From assembly GCF_000002075.1 (NCBI RefSeq), contig NW_004797431.1, positions 558,917 through 622,916 of the forward strand: DNA of 64,000 nt, read 5' to 3'. This DNA comes from Aplysia californica (taxonomy: Eukaryota; Mollusca; Gastropoda; Aplysiida; Aplysiidae). The first letter of the stretch is position 1. Every line of letters starts with the position of its first letter. The position numbers and the translations under genes were made by a program. The notes beneath the pieces were generated by a model. It had not been told where the DNA came from. It worked only from the letters and a program-made list of their open reading frames with translations, and ran no database searches. Below, one piece after another: positions 1 through 11,181 of this stretch.

Positions 1-76
1 AATTCTAGTTCCATATTCATTTAGCCTGTACCAATCTGTACCTCCTCTTCTCTCCCCCAAACAAAATTGTACACGT

Positions 77-113
77 ACACACACACACGCGCGCGCGCGC
101 GCACACACACACC
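77..113. repeat. CA/CG dinucleotide microsatellite
   Basis: Alternating purine-pyrimidine run of CA units with a central block of CG units. The CG core makes it a possible Z-DNA former. No gene is attached to it. Confidence 0.9.
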
Positions 114-260
114 AAGCAGCCGGCGATGAAACCAACCTCGTGTCGCCTAGTGACGTAGCCCATCACGCGCTAAGCGGCAAAGCGGGCCCGCCACAGCGTG
201 GGACAAAAGCCCAAAGAAGGATTGCAATATCTTGGTAGTAGAGAATCTCTGATATTATTT

Positions 261-401
261 AAGTGCCGAAGACTTTAGGTGTCACAAGAAAGTAACAAAC
301 ACAAAAAAGGAGGAGAGACAAGGACGATTTATAACTCTTAAATAAAATAGGAAAGAAGGAACAAACCACACGAGAGCACCGGTCAACCAACCACTCACAC
401 C
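261..401 (+). repeat. Interspersed repeat of the GGCGCTC hairpin family, 5'-truncated copy
   Basis: Shares the body of a family seen at least seven times in this window: a GGTGTCACAA block, AGTAACAAACA, a purine-rich GGAGGAGAGA-CAAGGACGA block, AATAGGAAAGAAGGA, and a CAACCA-rich end. The front hairpin part is missing here. No coding potential and no clear tRNA-like head were seen, so the family is left unclassified. Confidence 0.6.
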
Positions 402-1112
402 TTAGAACCTTAAATTCGTCCGGGCTCGTGAAATTTCGGCCACACACGCAGCAAAGGGTGGGTGGGGGGCTCTCATGGTCTTGGGGTTACGGTGTTCGTC
501 AATAGGTTCCGGGTTTGAAACCTTACAGTAACGGTACATGTACAGCGACGGAAAATTTTCTTCTCTAAAATGTTCTCTTTCCGGGCACCTCCTTTCCTGC
601 TCTCTAACCTGTTCTGTCGTCTGCTTTCGTAACCACTTCCAGTCCCCACCCATCCCCTTTGCTCCCTCCTTTGGGTTCCTAACTCTTTCTGCAGCCTTTC
701 TACTGGATACTCTAGTCTTTGGCTCCTTCTTCCACTTACTGCTGTCTTTTAGCCACAGCCCTGATCTTAGGGTAGGTAAGATCTAACACCTAGTACCTAG
801 CCTTCTCGGATAAAAATGAAAGCAAAAAATTTCGGAGGTCCCGTGTGCAAGTTGCGCACTTAAAAGATACCTTGCTGGTCCAGAATCGATAAGAGTAGGC
901 CTAGTGGGTAGGCTTAGGCCACCATTCGGGCAAAATTCAAAATAATTCCAACCAAATTAAAATTGTACAATGTGTACCGCACGCCCATTTGACCTCATGC
1001 AGTTACCAGCGCCGTAAAACTTACCAAAATTTAAAAAACACGCAGCAACTTTCGACAATTTTAGAGGCTCGGCCGAGACTTCTGAGGCAAAGTTCGTTTG
1101 GGGGCCCCTTAA

Positions 1113-1817
1113 GCTGTCCCCGTAGAATTATGCAAATTTAGAAGGCCAAATTACGCCCCAAAAAAAGGCAAAATTATGCAAAAATTATGCAAGTTACCGT
1201 AACACCATTCGCTACATGTTTTGCACTTTTTCAACACGACGTTTCATGATTTTCATGTTTTATGTAGGCCTACAGAAAAATTGAAAACAGAACATATCAG
1301 TATCAGTAATTTATTGTGTATTTTGGAAAAGAAAAAAATACACATCAGTAAAAAAAAAATACAAAAAAACAACCAAAAAATATAATCTCTGTAACTTTCA
1401 GCTGTAGATCTAGATTTTAAATCTAGAGGAAAGAAAAATGTTTTTAAAAAAATAAATTTTTAAAGGACATCTTGACCTCTGATGGTGGCACACTACTAAA
1501 AAAAACAGGGACACCTGTCAAACATGAAACATCAGCAGACATGAGAACAACAACTTTTGATGGATTGAAAAATTGAACATGCTCAAGGAACAAAATCACA
1601 ACCCACAGCCAAGATCTTCTAACAAGGGAAATAACCAACTTGTCACTTAAATAAGTTTACTTTTACGATGATTATGTCCCTTTAGTCACATGGCGAGGTG
1701 TTGATCAATTGTTTTGTGAAAATAACGTGCAAGTGCAATAACGCGGAGAATCCAAAATTATGCAAATGTTGCAGAATTACGCGAAAAAACGCGACCGCAC
1801 AATCCTACGGGGACAGC
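1113..1817. mobile_element. Non-autonomous DNA transposon with CTGTCCCCGTAG terminal inverted repeats, long form
   Basis: The left end reads GCTGTCCCCGTAG and the right end is its reverse complement. Both ends sit in the palindrome CTTAAG, so the flanks carry TTAA, although copies elsewhere do not. The first 90 bases are rich in repeated ATTATGCAA. A homologous long copy in the opposite orientation lies at 40444-41133. No transposase reading frame was seen, so this is a MITE-like derivative. The superfamily is not settled. Confidence 0.7.
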
Positions 1818-1841
1818 TTAAGGTCTGTGCGTTTGAATAAA

Positions 1842-2025
1842 CTGTCTCCATGGTTTTATGCACCCCCGCAAAATTTGATCACTTTTTGTAGAATTTTAGA
1901 TCTAGACTATTTTCCTTTATCATTCTTTGTTGAAATTAACAGGATAGCATAATTTCACATTTTTGGGCTCAATTTGAATAATTTCAGAATGTTTTTTTCC
2001 ATCTAAACTTAAACCGCGGGGACAC
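1842..2025. mobile_element. Short CTGTCYCC-terminal MITE with 7-bp target duplication
   Basis: Starts CTGTCTCCATGG, ends CCGCGGGGACAC, and is flanked on both sides by GAATAAA (1835-1841 and 2026-2032), a clean 7-bp target-site duplication. It is about 184 bp and matches the reverse complement of the element at 6952-7131. The ends resemble those of the neighbouring long element, so the two probably use the same transposase. Confidence 0.7.
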
Positions 2026-2170
2026 GAATAAAGAGAGGTACATCTACACAATAACAGACACAAATAGCAGAGGAGAAAGTAAAGAAGTAGTAGTAGTAAA
2101 GTATCTACCAGTTATGCATTCCAACCATCCGCCCACAACTTAGAACTACTTAAAGTTATTAGAACAAGAG

Positions 2171-2345
2171 GTGGGAACTCCAACCTCAACATTCACCTCC
2201 ATTAGGACCTACCCAGGTATGTGGATGGGAGACCTTGAAAATTCTCCCCAAACATTCCAAGTTCAAGGACATCTCACTGAAGATCGAACCAGGGCCATCT
2301 ACACACACCACAGTCCAATCAACATGACATCGACTGTGCTCATAG
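2171..2345. repeat. Possible SINE fragment with tRNA-like and 5S-like boxes
   Basis: On the minus strand a GGTTCGATC box-B-like sequence follows a GAGCACAGTCG box-A-like segment. On the plus strand GTGGATGGGAGACCT matches the internal promoter region of 5S rRNA genes. Either could be chance. No poly-A or short-repeat tail was delimited. Confidence 0.25.
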
Positions 2346-3290
2346 TGAGCTTGTCAAGTCTTATTCACTTGGACGAAGAAGTTTGTTTTTGTTTGAATAA
2401 AGAGTGTGGCAAAACTTGTCACACAATTAATTTTGTTGTAAACACTCCCTTTTTGTACTAAACGTTCTCTCTTCTCACAAAAATTTTAATTACATACATA
2501 CATACATATATATATATAGGGGGCCTATATAAAATATAAATTAGGTGTTCAATAAACATAGTGTTGCGAACAGAAGAAAGAACAGACTTGCTTTTAAAAG
2601 TTATTATTGTCCCACTTCATGAAATTCTAAACATTTTAAAATCTGTGGAAACCACCCATCGGGACGGGACGTTTAACTTGTATTCATTAAGGAATGTCCT
2701 AGAATATGGCTAACAGATGTTTTTAAAAATCTTGACCAGTTAAGACATAAATTAAATTGATACAAGAACCCATAGTGCAAAAAACTGGACAGTTTATCAT
2801 TTATGTTCGATAGCTGAGAAAATATTTGACAATGAGTTACACCACAAATTTTTTACCACACTACAACTACACAATGGCAATCTACTACCAACTGTGCAAA
2901 ACAGTAGCAGTTTGATCTGATGGGACAATATAATGCCTACACAAGACAATTAAAAGTAGGAGTAGGAGAGCACAACCTTAGAAAAAGACCCACATTCACA
3001 TGAAATGTTTCATTTCTCAGAAAAACAATCCATACTTTTTAAAATTATGCATTACCCCGAGTCTCTTCATCAAACTCATTTCAAACAATTCTTTTTTTTT
3101 TGGGGGGGGGGGGGCGGCTTTAGTAAGAGTTTTACAGCATTTCAAACACAATATATGCATAGGGTCATATAAAACACAACCTTAGAATAAAAAAGTACTA
3201 TCTTTTTTTTTATCTGACATTTTTGTCAGTTTTGAATTACTAAGTTTAACTAAGACCATGAGCCATAAGGCCAGGAACCAAATGTTCTTG

Positions 3291-3645
3291 TTTGTTTTAG
3301 TAAGGTTTACGGTGCTCGCAACTACAAACCGAATTATATCTATCTGCTCTCTCAAAATTCAAAAGATTATTCGAAGTCGTTATCAAGATGTTCTAAGAAT
3401 TGCATTTGAAAAAACTTGGCATGTTCAGAACATCAAAATTCTTTTAGTAAAAATTTCTAAAAAGCAGGTACAGAGCTGATAGAACTTTGTAATTCTAGGG
3501 TAGCAAAATGCTGAAGATTAGCGGTGTCACAAAAGAGTAACAAACAGAAAGAAGGAGGGGAGATAAGGACAACAGATGTTTAATAGGAAAGGAGGAGCAA
3601 ATCACACCAGAGCACCCGCTAACAGTAACCACCCACTACTAACAA
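3291..3645 (+). repeat. GGCGCTC-family interspersed repeat, interrupted copy
   Basis: The front part (TAGTAAGGTTTACGGTGCTCGCAAC) is at 3298-3330. The body (GGTGTCACAAAAGAGTAACAA, GAGATAAGGACAACAGATG, CACACCAGAGCACCCGC) is at 3515-3640. About 180 bases of other sequence lie between them. A second front-only piece is at 3116-3172. No coding capacity. Confidence 0.6.
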
Positions 3646-3880
3646 TTAAACGACAAAACAAAAAAAGAAATATATAAAATGATGGTGAGTGATTCAACAA
3701 CCTTTAATAAAACCATACATGTATCTCTTTAAAACAGAGGCGAGATAGACATGGCACATACCCCCCCCCCCCCCCCCTAATCCATTACAAGTAAAAGTAA
3801 AATACAGTATCCTGATGTCATAAAATATCAGTTACAAATTTCAATAATGTAAGATGTACCATTTGACCACTTACTATAAC

Positions 3881-4015
3881 AACTAAATGTCACAGACCGA
3901 GATGAACGGATATATGGGAACTTAATATTTCTACTACTAACAACTAATAATATGACTCAATTTCACAGAGTGAGATGAACGAATATGGGACCTTAATATT
4001 TCTAGCAGTTGTCAT
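3881..4015. repeat. Diverged tandem duplication
   Basis: Two diverged units each contain TCACAGA, GAGATGAACG, ATATGGGA and CTTAATATTTCTA in the same order, about 72 bases apart. This is local sequence duplication without coding content. Confidence 0.6.
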
Positions 4016-5245
4016 CTATACACATATTATACTTGTAAAAGTTCATCACTTCGGCCACCTAAAACTTCAGAACCACTAAACTTTCGAATTTGACAAAATT
4101 AATGGTGGTTCAGAATCCTTTAAAATTAAAGGGTGCACAGTTCTATTGAGGAGCCTGAAATCACTGTAGTTTAATTTTCAGTTTTTCATTAGTTTCGTTT
4201 AGATCTAATCTTGGGAAAGTCCGTCTTCTAAGACGCCATTGTAAACAAGTGAGGTTTACGTTCAATAGCCGTGCGCACCTTTGAAATTCTGTAGTGTACA
4301 ACCACGAAAGCGGAATAGAGAATCAATCTATACATCACAATATCTAAACCTTCTAATGTTTTGCCTCTCTCAGGATTTATTGCTCCATTCCAGTAGAGTG
4401 TTAAATATAGTAGGCCAATGACTTTCAGTCAATGTTAATGCTCGTTTCCTTTCATCGAAAGGGGGGCCAGCTAGTTATAATATAATTACATTGTATACTG
4501 GTGACAAAAATAAGTTGCAGTCAGTATTATATATAAAGGATCACAATAAAGTTAACCAAATACAGTCAAACATGCTTTAAACGCCACCTGTCCCAGATAA
4601 ACACCTGTACAAACGACTACTCCCCCCCCCCCACCCTTGCTCTATGACACAAATATTATGACACAGCATGAGACATCCACCTAAGAGTAAGACAACCACT
4701 TTTCTCCTTGACAATTGGGTAGCCGTCTTGGATAACTTTGACTATATATACGTAAAAGGAACTGAAACCAAAAACAATGCATGAAATACCCTTAACAATG
4801 AAAAAAAAAATGCTATAAAATATCCTTTAGTGTAATGTGTTTCTACTTGACAACCACCCCCCCCCCCAAAAAAAAAACAAAAAAAACCAACAACAACAAA
4901 CAAACAACAAGCATACAATATATAGGGTTTTTTTTATCAGTCTAACTGAAAAACTCAAAAGATCTCATCTAAAAGCAGAACCTAGAGCCATAAAAAAATA
5001 TATTATCACTGACTTCAGGAGTTTGAATATTGAGTCACTTCATTGACAACCAATACACTGTATACTCCCTGTTCAACTACGGCAATGAAAATGACATCTT
5101 TTTTTTTCTCTTTTATGAAGAGAACACTTTTACTTCACACCCATTTTTTTGGGGGGGGGCAAAGATAAAAGAACATAAAATGGTCTCTAAAACTAAAATA
5201 AGCCCACACTTTTAAAAAAAACAAACATGATACAAAGACACATAC

Positions 5246-5358
5246 TTCAGAATGATACAGTGTACTTCATCTGTGAAAGAGCCTGTGGTAGTCACAGTTT
5301 CTACTTTCTCATCAAGCTCATACTCATACAATACAGTGTGGTCAAATTCAGGACATTC
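5246..5358 (-). CDS. Weak candidate exon, unidentified
   Basis: A minus-strand open segment reading ECPEFDHTVLYEYELDE and then VETVTTTGSFTDEVHCIIL. It lies between a possible AG acceptor and a GTATGT donor. The acidic, strand-like composition looks protein-like. It has no recognised family, the acceptor lacks a good pyrimidine tract, and no partner exon was found. It lies about 4 kb downstream of the last credible coilin exon and could belong to that gene, to a neighbour, or to neither. Confidence 0.22.
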
Positions 5359-6951
5359 CTTCTTTTTTACAATTAAATGTCTTAAAATTAAAAGAAATAC
5401 AAAAGTCAAGTTCTTCTGGAAGGACAGTATGGTGACAGGAAAAGTATTCAAATTCAAAGAAAGAAGAAAAACTCACAAAAACTCCTCGAGCTTGAGCCCT
5501 AAATCTTGGTGCTTGGGCGAAATTTATCACACATAGAATAAGTGTATTTTTTATTCTATTGACTCGATGTTAATAATCGTTTTACAGATGGGGCATTCAG
5601 CAGTAATATTTGAAAACACAATGTACACTTCTCGAGCATACTCACAAATATACGCAACACATCTTTAGTTTTCCATCCAGTAGCTCAACTTTTGGGCTTT
5701 ACCTTCTGAATCTTCAGCTCAAATCAATTACCCAATGGGCACTTATTTTATTCAATCATGTATAAAATGCTATGGCATTCAAAGCTTCAAAAGAAAAATA
5801 TGACATATGCCAAATAATTAAAAACATTTCATACATTTCTGAATTCTTTAAAAAAGTGGAGAAAAAAATCTCACTCCAAACCCTGAAACGATAATATAGA
5901 TCTATGAGCCTTTCCTAAAAGGTCGTCATTCTGAGGTATTGTTCTCTTTGTAGATGTATTCAGAGAGAAAGGCAATGGAAATCCAATCATATTTGGTGTC
6001 CACAGATATGAACTGGGAGAAAAGTTAGATAGGGAAAGTCATTTTTTGTAATTATTAAGAAAACATAATGCCTATTTTTAGCAGTATTTTATGCAACTAA
6101 AGGGGGGCACTAAATATAGAGTGTTTTGTCTCTGATTGTAAGAAAAATGAAGAACACGTAGATAAAAAGTGTTATTTGTGATGGAAAAGGGAAAGTCAAG
6201 TGCTAATTTAAGACTAGTCCCGTCAAATTATACGAACTGTAAACTGAGTATGACGCCTTTGAAATTTGACTCCCCAGTAATAACTCTTGTCATGAAAATA
6301 TATTCTTTACATGTTCATCCATCCAATTGACTGATAAGAATTTTCATAGCTTTAGCAAAGTTCTGGTATTGGCGATGGCATTCCAGCAGGTAGAAGTCAT
6401 ATTTTCTTGAAAAAAATGATGGGAAATGATACCTTACAAAGGTAGAATTGTTTGTCGTGAGAAAGTTATTTCCATAAGATGCGCCAATTTTTGGAAACAC
6501 AGTGTCGATTTGCTGTCACATTCGTCTTGCACCAGAAGTTCATATACCTCCCTATGGTGTGATGCAGTATCACGGACATGTGACTTCAACTTATCCAGCA
6601 AGACGCAAGTATGTCTTTCATGAATGATTTACAAAAAGTTATTTTCATAAGATTTTGGGCTCTGAAGTTGTGTCCGGTCCACATTTTAAAATGAAATTTA
6701 CACACTTTAATCATTTACTGAGCTTCTGTGGTAGTTGGATGAGAAGAATAGCCACGTACGTCCTTTTTATGCCAAAAATGAGACTAATGGCCTAATGACT
6801 TTGAATTGGGAGAGAATATAATCATTATAATGGTTTTTCACGACATTGTATTTGTTGTGAACGTTATATATCTGTCTTTTGCTTTCTTGTGAGTTGTATG
6901 CCTTAGCCAGTGTTCTTGTTTGGTGTGTTTGATCTCACTCTTGGTATTATT

Positions 6952-7131
6952 CTGTCCCCGTGGTTTTGTGCGAAAATAATTCTGAAATTATGCAAACTGA
7001 GCCCAAAAATGTGAAATTATGCGATTTTGTTAATTTTGACAAAGAACAATAAAGGAAAATAATCAGAAAATAGGCAAAAAAATGATCAAATTTTGCTAAA
7101 TTATGCGGGGTGCATAAAACTATGGGGACAG
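6952..7131. mobile_element. Short CTGTCCCC-terminal MITE, second copy
   Basis: Begins CTGTCCCCGTGGTTTTGTGC and ends ACTATGGGGACAG. It is about 180 bp, in reverse orientation to the copy at 1842-2025. It keeps the same internal order of GCGGGGTGCATAAAA, TGATCAAATTTTGC and GAAATTATGC blocks. The flanks are ATTATT and ATAATT, an imperfect target duplication. Confidence 0.65.
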
Positions 7132-7748
7132 ATAATTGTGAGAGATCATGACTTGCTGTTTTTATCGTAAGATCCAGATTTATAGAAAATTTACCTTTCT
7201 CTTCCATTTGTCTTTAAAACCCAGGCGTTAGATATCTAGACTGAGAAATAGATCTAGTTCTTCAGAGCAATTTTGACGTGAATTATTGTAGAGTTAAATC
7301 TACACAAATAAGAAGTGTGGATTTCATGCTTATTTAACAGAAAATCTGGATTCAGTCTTATTTATGTCGCCTCCTTTGACCATGCAGAACTTTCTGTTGT
7401 AATGAAGAAGTCAGGTACAAGTGCAAGCGGAAGATGCACACAGCACCAGACTTACTGCAGGGAGTGCACAGATAATCAGTTCAGGGAGAGAGATGAGACT
7501 TTTCCCATTGATATTTTAAGCATTTACTATTAAGTTTGAGGTTCATTATATATATAGTATGTTAATTTTCTTGTCGTGAGAGTTATGTCTATAATAATAT
7601 CATATTTAAGACTTCTTTTTATGTTATTTTGTGTAAACAGACCAAATTTTCTCAGCCACATTCCCCATTTGAGTGGTGTTTTCCTAAATATTGTTGATAC
7701 AAGTTGAGCTGAAAAGAATTTAGAGCTGTATAAATGTTATAATATTAT

Positions 7749-7940
7749 TGTCTTATGGGTATAACTATCACGACATAAATGTCTACCTAGTGAAGGTGGT
7801 AATCTTGAAAAGTGAATTATGTGTTCAAATACCACGTTTGTACCCTAAAGGAACATTGAATTTGGCTGAAATTTTAAAAACTTCCATTATTCTAATGTGA
7901 AATAAGACATTTATGTTGTGAGAGTTACGTCCATAAGACA
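7749..7940. mobile_element. MITE-like element with 34-bp inverted arms
   Basis: The left arm (7749-7782, TGTCTTATGGGTATAAC...) is nearly the reverse complement of the right arm (7907-7940). About 124 AT-rich bases lie between. Related single ends (GTCGTGAGA-AAGTTATTTCC-ATAAGA) occur near 6456 and 7573, so this is a repeated family. No open frame of note. Confidence 0.6.
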
Positions 7941-9135
7941 GACAAACATTGATGAAATGTGTTTGAAATTTTGTTAACAGAAGTGTCAGTTTCATGGACA
8001 GTATTATTTTCTGAAAATACGTAATAAAAGCTTGTGAAACTCCATTATTTTGAAGCTGTTGTCTCACTTTTAATTTGTATGCCTCCTGTCACCCTTTCTG
8101 TCCTGAGGTTTTAGGAAAGGTTCATATATTATATTCTATCTCCTCCGATAAACACTACAAAAAGAAAGAACAAGTGAGGCAATCAGAATCTCTGAAATAA
8201 CAAAATGCTAATAATCTTTAAATATCATTTTGGCTTGTACAATTCTCTTTAAGTTGCAGCTGCCATAGACACTTTTCGCATGCCTCTTTAAAAAACAATA
8301 AATACTTAGACCTCTGTTCGCACTTCTTTTTTCTTTTTTTTTTTTTTTGGAGAGGAGAGGGGTCATTTTACAAACCATTCTGCACAAAGGTTATACAATA
8401 AGGAAGATTTTTCAATTTTGTCTGTGTCATTGACAGGACAGAGAAAGAAAGTCTTTGGCAAATAAATCCGTACAATCAACATCCCCCCCCCCCCAAGTAC
8501 TTTTAAGGGGGTGTAGCTATGGTCAACACCCAAATGCTGTAGTTTTTGGTCTAATGCTTGCTTTTCTGCATCAAAGGGGGTGACATAGTACAAAAAAAGG
8601 TTACCAAGCAAAAAATTCAAGATTTTAGCCATAATAATCTCGAGCCATCAAAAATAAAGGATTGATTCAGCATTTTTAAAAACAAATTTATATTTTGTCA
8701 ATCATCAACACTCATCAAGATAGAAGCCTAATATTTGGCATGGCCATTACTGTTGGTAGGTAGAACAACCTTACAAAACAAATTTGAAATTTCTGTACTG
8801 ACTTGTGAGCCTTACAGTCCTTACTATGCGCTACATTCAGGTCTCCAATGTTTTAAGATTTTGTAAAATAAAACAGGCCTAAAACTCCAAATGTGTACCA
8901 TAAACAGCAAAAATGCTCCTGTAAAGTTATAGAGAAATGTGTATAAAAGATTGTGTCCAAATGTGAAACAATTCTGACAGTAACTTTCTGAGATCTACTC
9001 AAAATAGTGTTGCTACCTGGTCAGATAAACAATTGTGAGAAAACTGCAAAGAGAGATAATTTTTGGTGAAGATTTTCCTACATTGCTGCCTCTCTTAAAT
9101 GCATTTTCCAGCTATATCTAAGTTTGATAAAGGAA

Positions 9136-9279
9136 TTAGGCTTCTAAAGATGGATCCTTGATATTGATATCTATTAAGATACTCCAAAATCCGAAAACTG
9201 ATATTTTTTCAAAATTTTTACTGATCTGACCAGTGGATCCCCTTAAATGTCTCTCACAAAAACACCAAAAACATGTCTT
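9136..9279 (-). CDS. COIL: Candidate last coding exon of coilin
   Basis: A strong acceptor (TTTGCTTTCTTGTCTGCAG on the minus strand) opens 47 codons and a TAA in phase 0, the phase left by exon 6. The C-terminal part reads EKISVFGFWSILID followed by KDPSLEA. This resembles the last strand of the coilin Tudor-like domain, which in human reads KITVFWKELIDPRL. The first 20 codons are Cys-, Trp- and Arg-rich and do not resemble coilin, so part of the exon or its acceptor may be wrong. Adopting it gives a single-copy protein of 949 residues. Confidence 0.35.
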   Translation of the reverse strand, partial: KTCFWCFCERHLRGSTGQISKNFEKISVFGFWSILIDINIKDPSLEA

Positions 9280-9459
9280 CTGCAGACAAGAAAGCAAAGA
9301 ATTCCATTGTAGCCTATTTGACTTGAATTCAACCAATTAAAACATTCTAATCAAGGTATTAACATGTTCAAGGTGGTTTTAAAACAGGGTCACATTGTGG
9401 AGAAGACACCGTAGCCGAATTAATGTCGGTATTTTTACACAATTTAGATAATTTAGGAG

Positions 9460-9625
9460 GTAGGCTTCCAACCCTGCCTGTAAGAACCAACCTGGGCTGA
9501 GATGGAGGTAACATCTCTACAGAAAGACCAAGACACCTGATAAACCACCCAACCCCCCACCCCCCTCAGGAATCTCCTCCATGCCACAGCAAAGAGCCCA
9601 ACTGCTACACCACAAATGTCAGTCC
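9460..9625 (-). mobile_element. tRNA-like SINE fragment
   Basis: On the minus strand it starts with a GGTGTAGCAGTTGG box-A-like segment and GCATGGAGGAGA. It later has GGTCTTTCTG and GATGTTACC. The same landmarks in the same order occur on the minus strand at 39840-40010. It also contains a C/G-rich low-complexity run. The 3' tail is not clear. Confidence 0.45.
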
Positions 9626-9961
9626 CGAGAAAAGTGCCAAAACAGTCAAAGAAAAGCACAATGTTGGACTAAAAAGGATATTGCAAACAAATGGAAGCAT
9701 CCTATTATTGACAGTATTGCCTCTGACGAACATTATGAATGTCATTTGGCAACCAAATGTACATTTTATATTATCATGACAAGACGTCTTGATCTAGATG
9801 CTGTTTTGTAAATCTTATTGATACTGGTTGGGTGATAAAACTGATCAAGGCCCATCTATTGAACTAAGGCCCTGTTTTCCAGCAGACAAAGCCACAATCC
9901 ACCCGTTAAGTAAATCTAAGAAGAGCAAATTTTACTTGTGAATGTCAGTAAAGTGTTGAAA

Positions 9962-10108
9962 CTGAATATTTTAGTCAAAGTAATAATAAACTAAATAAAG
10001 GTTTTAAAAGATTCCTTGCAAATGATTTCTCAAGATGAATATTTTAGTTAAAGTAATAATAAAATGGTCCCCGTTTTAAAACATCCTTTGCAGAAAATTT
10101 CTCCGAAG
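9962..10108. repeat. Diverged tandem duplication of about 74 bp
   Basis: Two adjacent units share TGAATATTTTAGT, AAAGTAATAATAAA, GTTTTAAAA, CCTTTGCA-like and ATTTCTC blocks. They sit in the intron or flank left of coilin exon 6 and show no coding signal. Confidence 0.55.
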
Positions 10109-10473
10109 AATTTTCGACGGCAAAACAAGGAAAACAGTTGTCAACAGCCTCGCCGCACCAACCGAACTTCGTATAGCTGGCTGTACACAGCTGAGATCTG
10201 CAGACAAAAAAAAAGGAACTTTTTTATTTAGATAAGTTCAACATCAAACTAAATTCAGATGGGGGGGGGGGGGGGGGGTGTCCAAAAAAGAGACTCAATC
10301 CCACTAACAAGAAGGGCAACTCTTTAAGAAAATTAGTCTATCCCCAACATGTTTGAGTTATCCCTACCCAACTGTAATTTAAATAACAAAGGAAAAAAGC
10401 CCTCACCATCCCTTCTGTAGCGGGAAAGCATCAGCTTCACTTGGGTGCATACGCTGAACAAAACAAAACTCAC

Positions 10474-10544
10474 CAGTGGCTCTTCAACCTCATTTTCTTC
10501 ATCACTGAATGTCATCTCAAAACGTCCAGTCCGCTTTTTAGGAG
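10474..10544 (-). CDS. COIL: Coilin exon 6 (Tudor-like domain)
   Basis: Acceptor TTTTTTCTCAG and donor CTG|GTGAGT on the minus strand bound 71 bases. They complete a codon begun in exon 5 and read APKKRTGRFEMTFSDEENE followed by VEEPL. This aligns with the human coilin segment [20 protein letters not shown] in the C-terminal Tudor-like fold. Entry phase (two bases) and exit phase 0 fit the preceding exon exactly. The family is known to use this fold as a scaffold domain in Cajal bodies; here it is identified by similarity only. The donor is followed by in-frame intron sequence, not by a coding stop. Confidence 0.72.
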
Positions 10545-11155
10545 CTGAGAAAAAAGAAAAGAGGCAGAAAAAATACAACAATTAAGTAGACAGTGTGTAA
10601 TAATATTTCATGGCTACCAAGACGGATCGCTTGTAAGAATAAAACAAAGCTTAGTAAAGATAAGCCTATCAAATCAAGGCCAAAGCTATTCAAACAAAAC
10701 AAATAAAAAGAATATAAAAGTAGGTTTAATTTTCAATCTACCTTTTTACCACTCAAGGAAAAACAGAGAAATCAATGTGACATGCATAAAACTTTTCATG
10801 ATTGAAATTCTCAGCGCTATTTATTATCACACTGAAAATGATTTCAAACATCATAAATGGCATCCATTCATCAACAGAAATCTTTCACTTTTATCGACAG
10901 TTTTACAGTCCAATCCTGCTATACAACACCCCCCCCCCTCTTAAACCATCACCCCTTCTTACCACCAGGTTTTGCCCTCAGTGAACTAACAATCAGAGGT
11001 GCACACTACAACCTGTGCATGTCAACAGTGAATATGGAGTAAATGATAAATTGGTATAATCTTAGACCTTGTTCATTTGTATTGTGTTTTATTTCTTTAA
11101 AAATACCTTACTATCTTAAAAAGAAGACGGACGAAATACTTCAATTAAAGGAGAT

Positions 11156-11181
11156 GGGGGGGGGGGGGGGGGGGGGGGGGG
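11156..11181 (+). repeat. Poly-G run of 26
   Basis: An uninterrupted run of 26 G in the coilin intron, with a shorter one of about 18 near 10261. Such tracts can form G-quadruplexes and are also prone to sequencing-length error. Confidence 0.85.

Larger units (their letters stand above)
402..9135. other. Downstream flank of coilin without a confident gene
   Basis: No long or conserved reading frame was recognised on either strand. The stretch holds TIR elements, interspersed repeats, homopolymer C and G runs (for example near 3105, 3762, 4621, 4857 and 8483) and AT-rich unique-looking DNA. One weak exon-like segment at 5246-5358 is listed separately. The rest looks like intergenic or long-intron sequence. 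Small exons of an unknown gene cannot be excluded by eye. Confidence 0.5.

Noticed and set aside
402-786. Overlapping frames of about 80 codons on both strands
   Set aside because: Low-complexity Ser/Phe/Leu or Arg/Glu composition, no start context or splice partner, and adjacent to interspersed repeats.
1109-1821. Assigning the long CTGTCCCC element to piggyBac because of flanking TTAA
   Set aside because: Other copies lack TTAA and one has a 7-bp duplication, so the TTAA may be chance.
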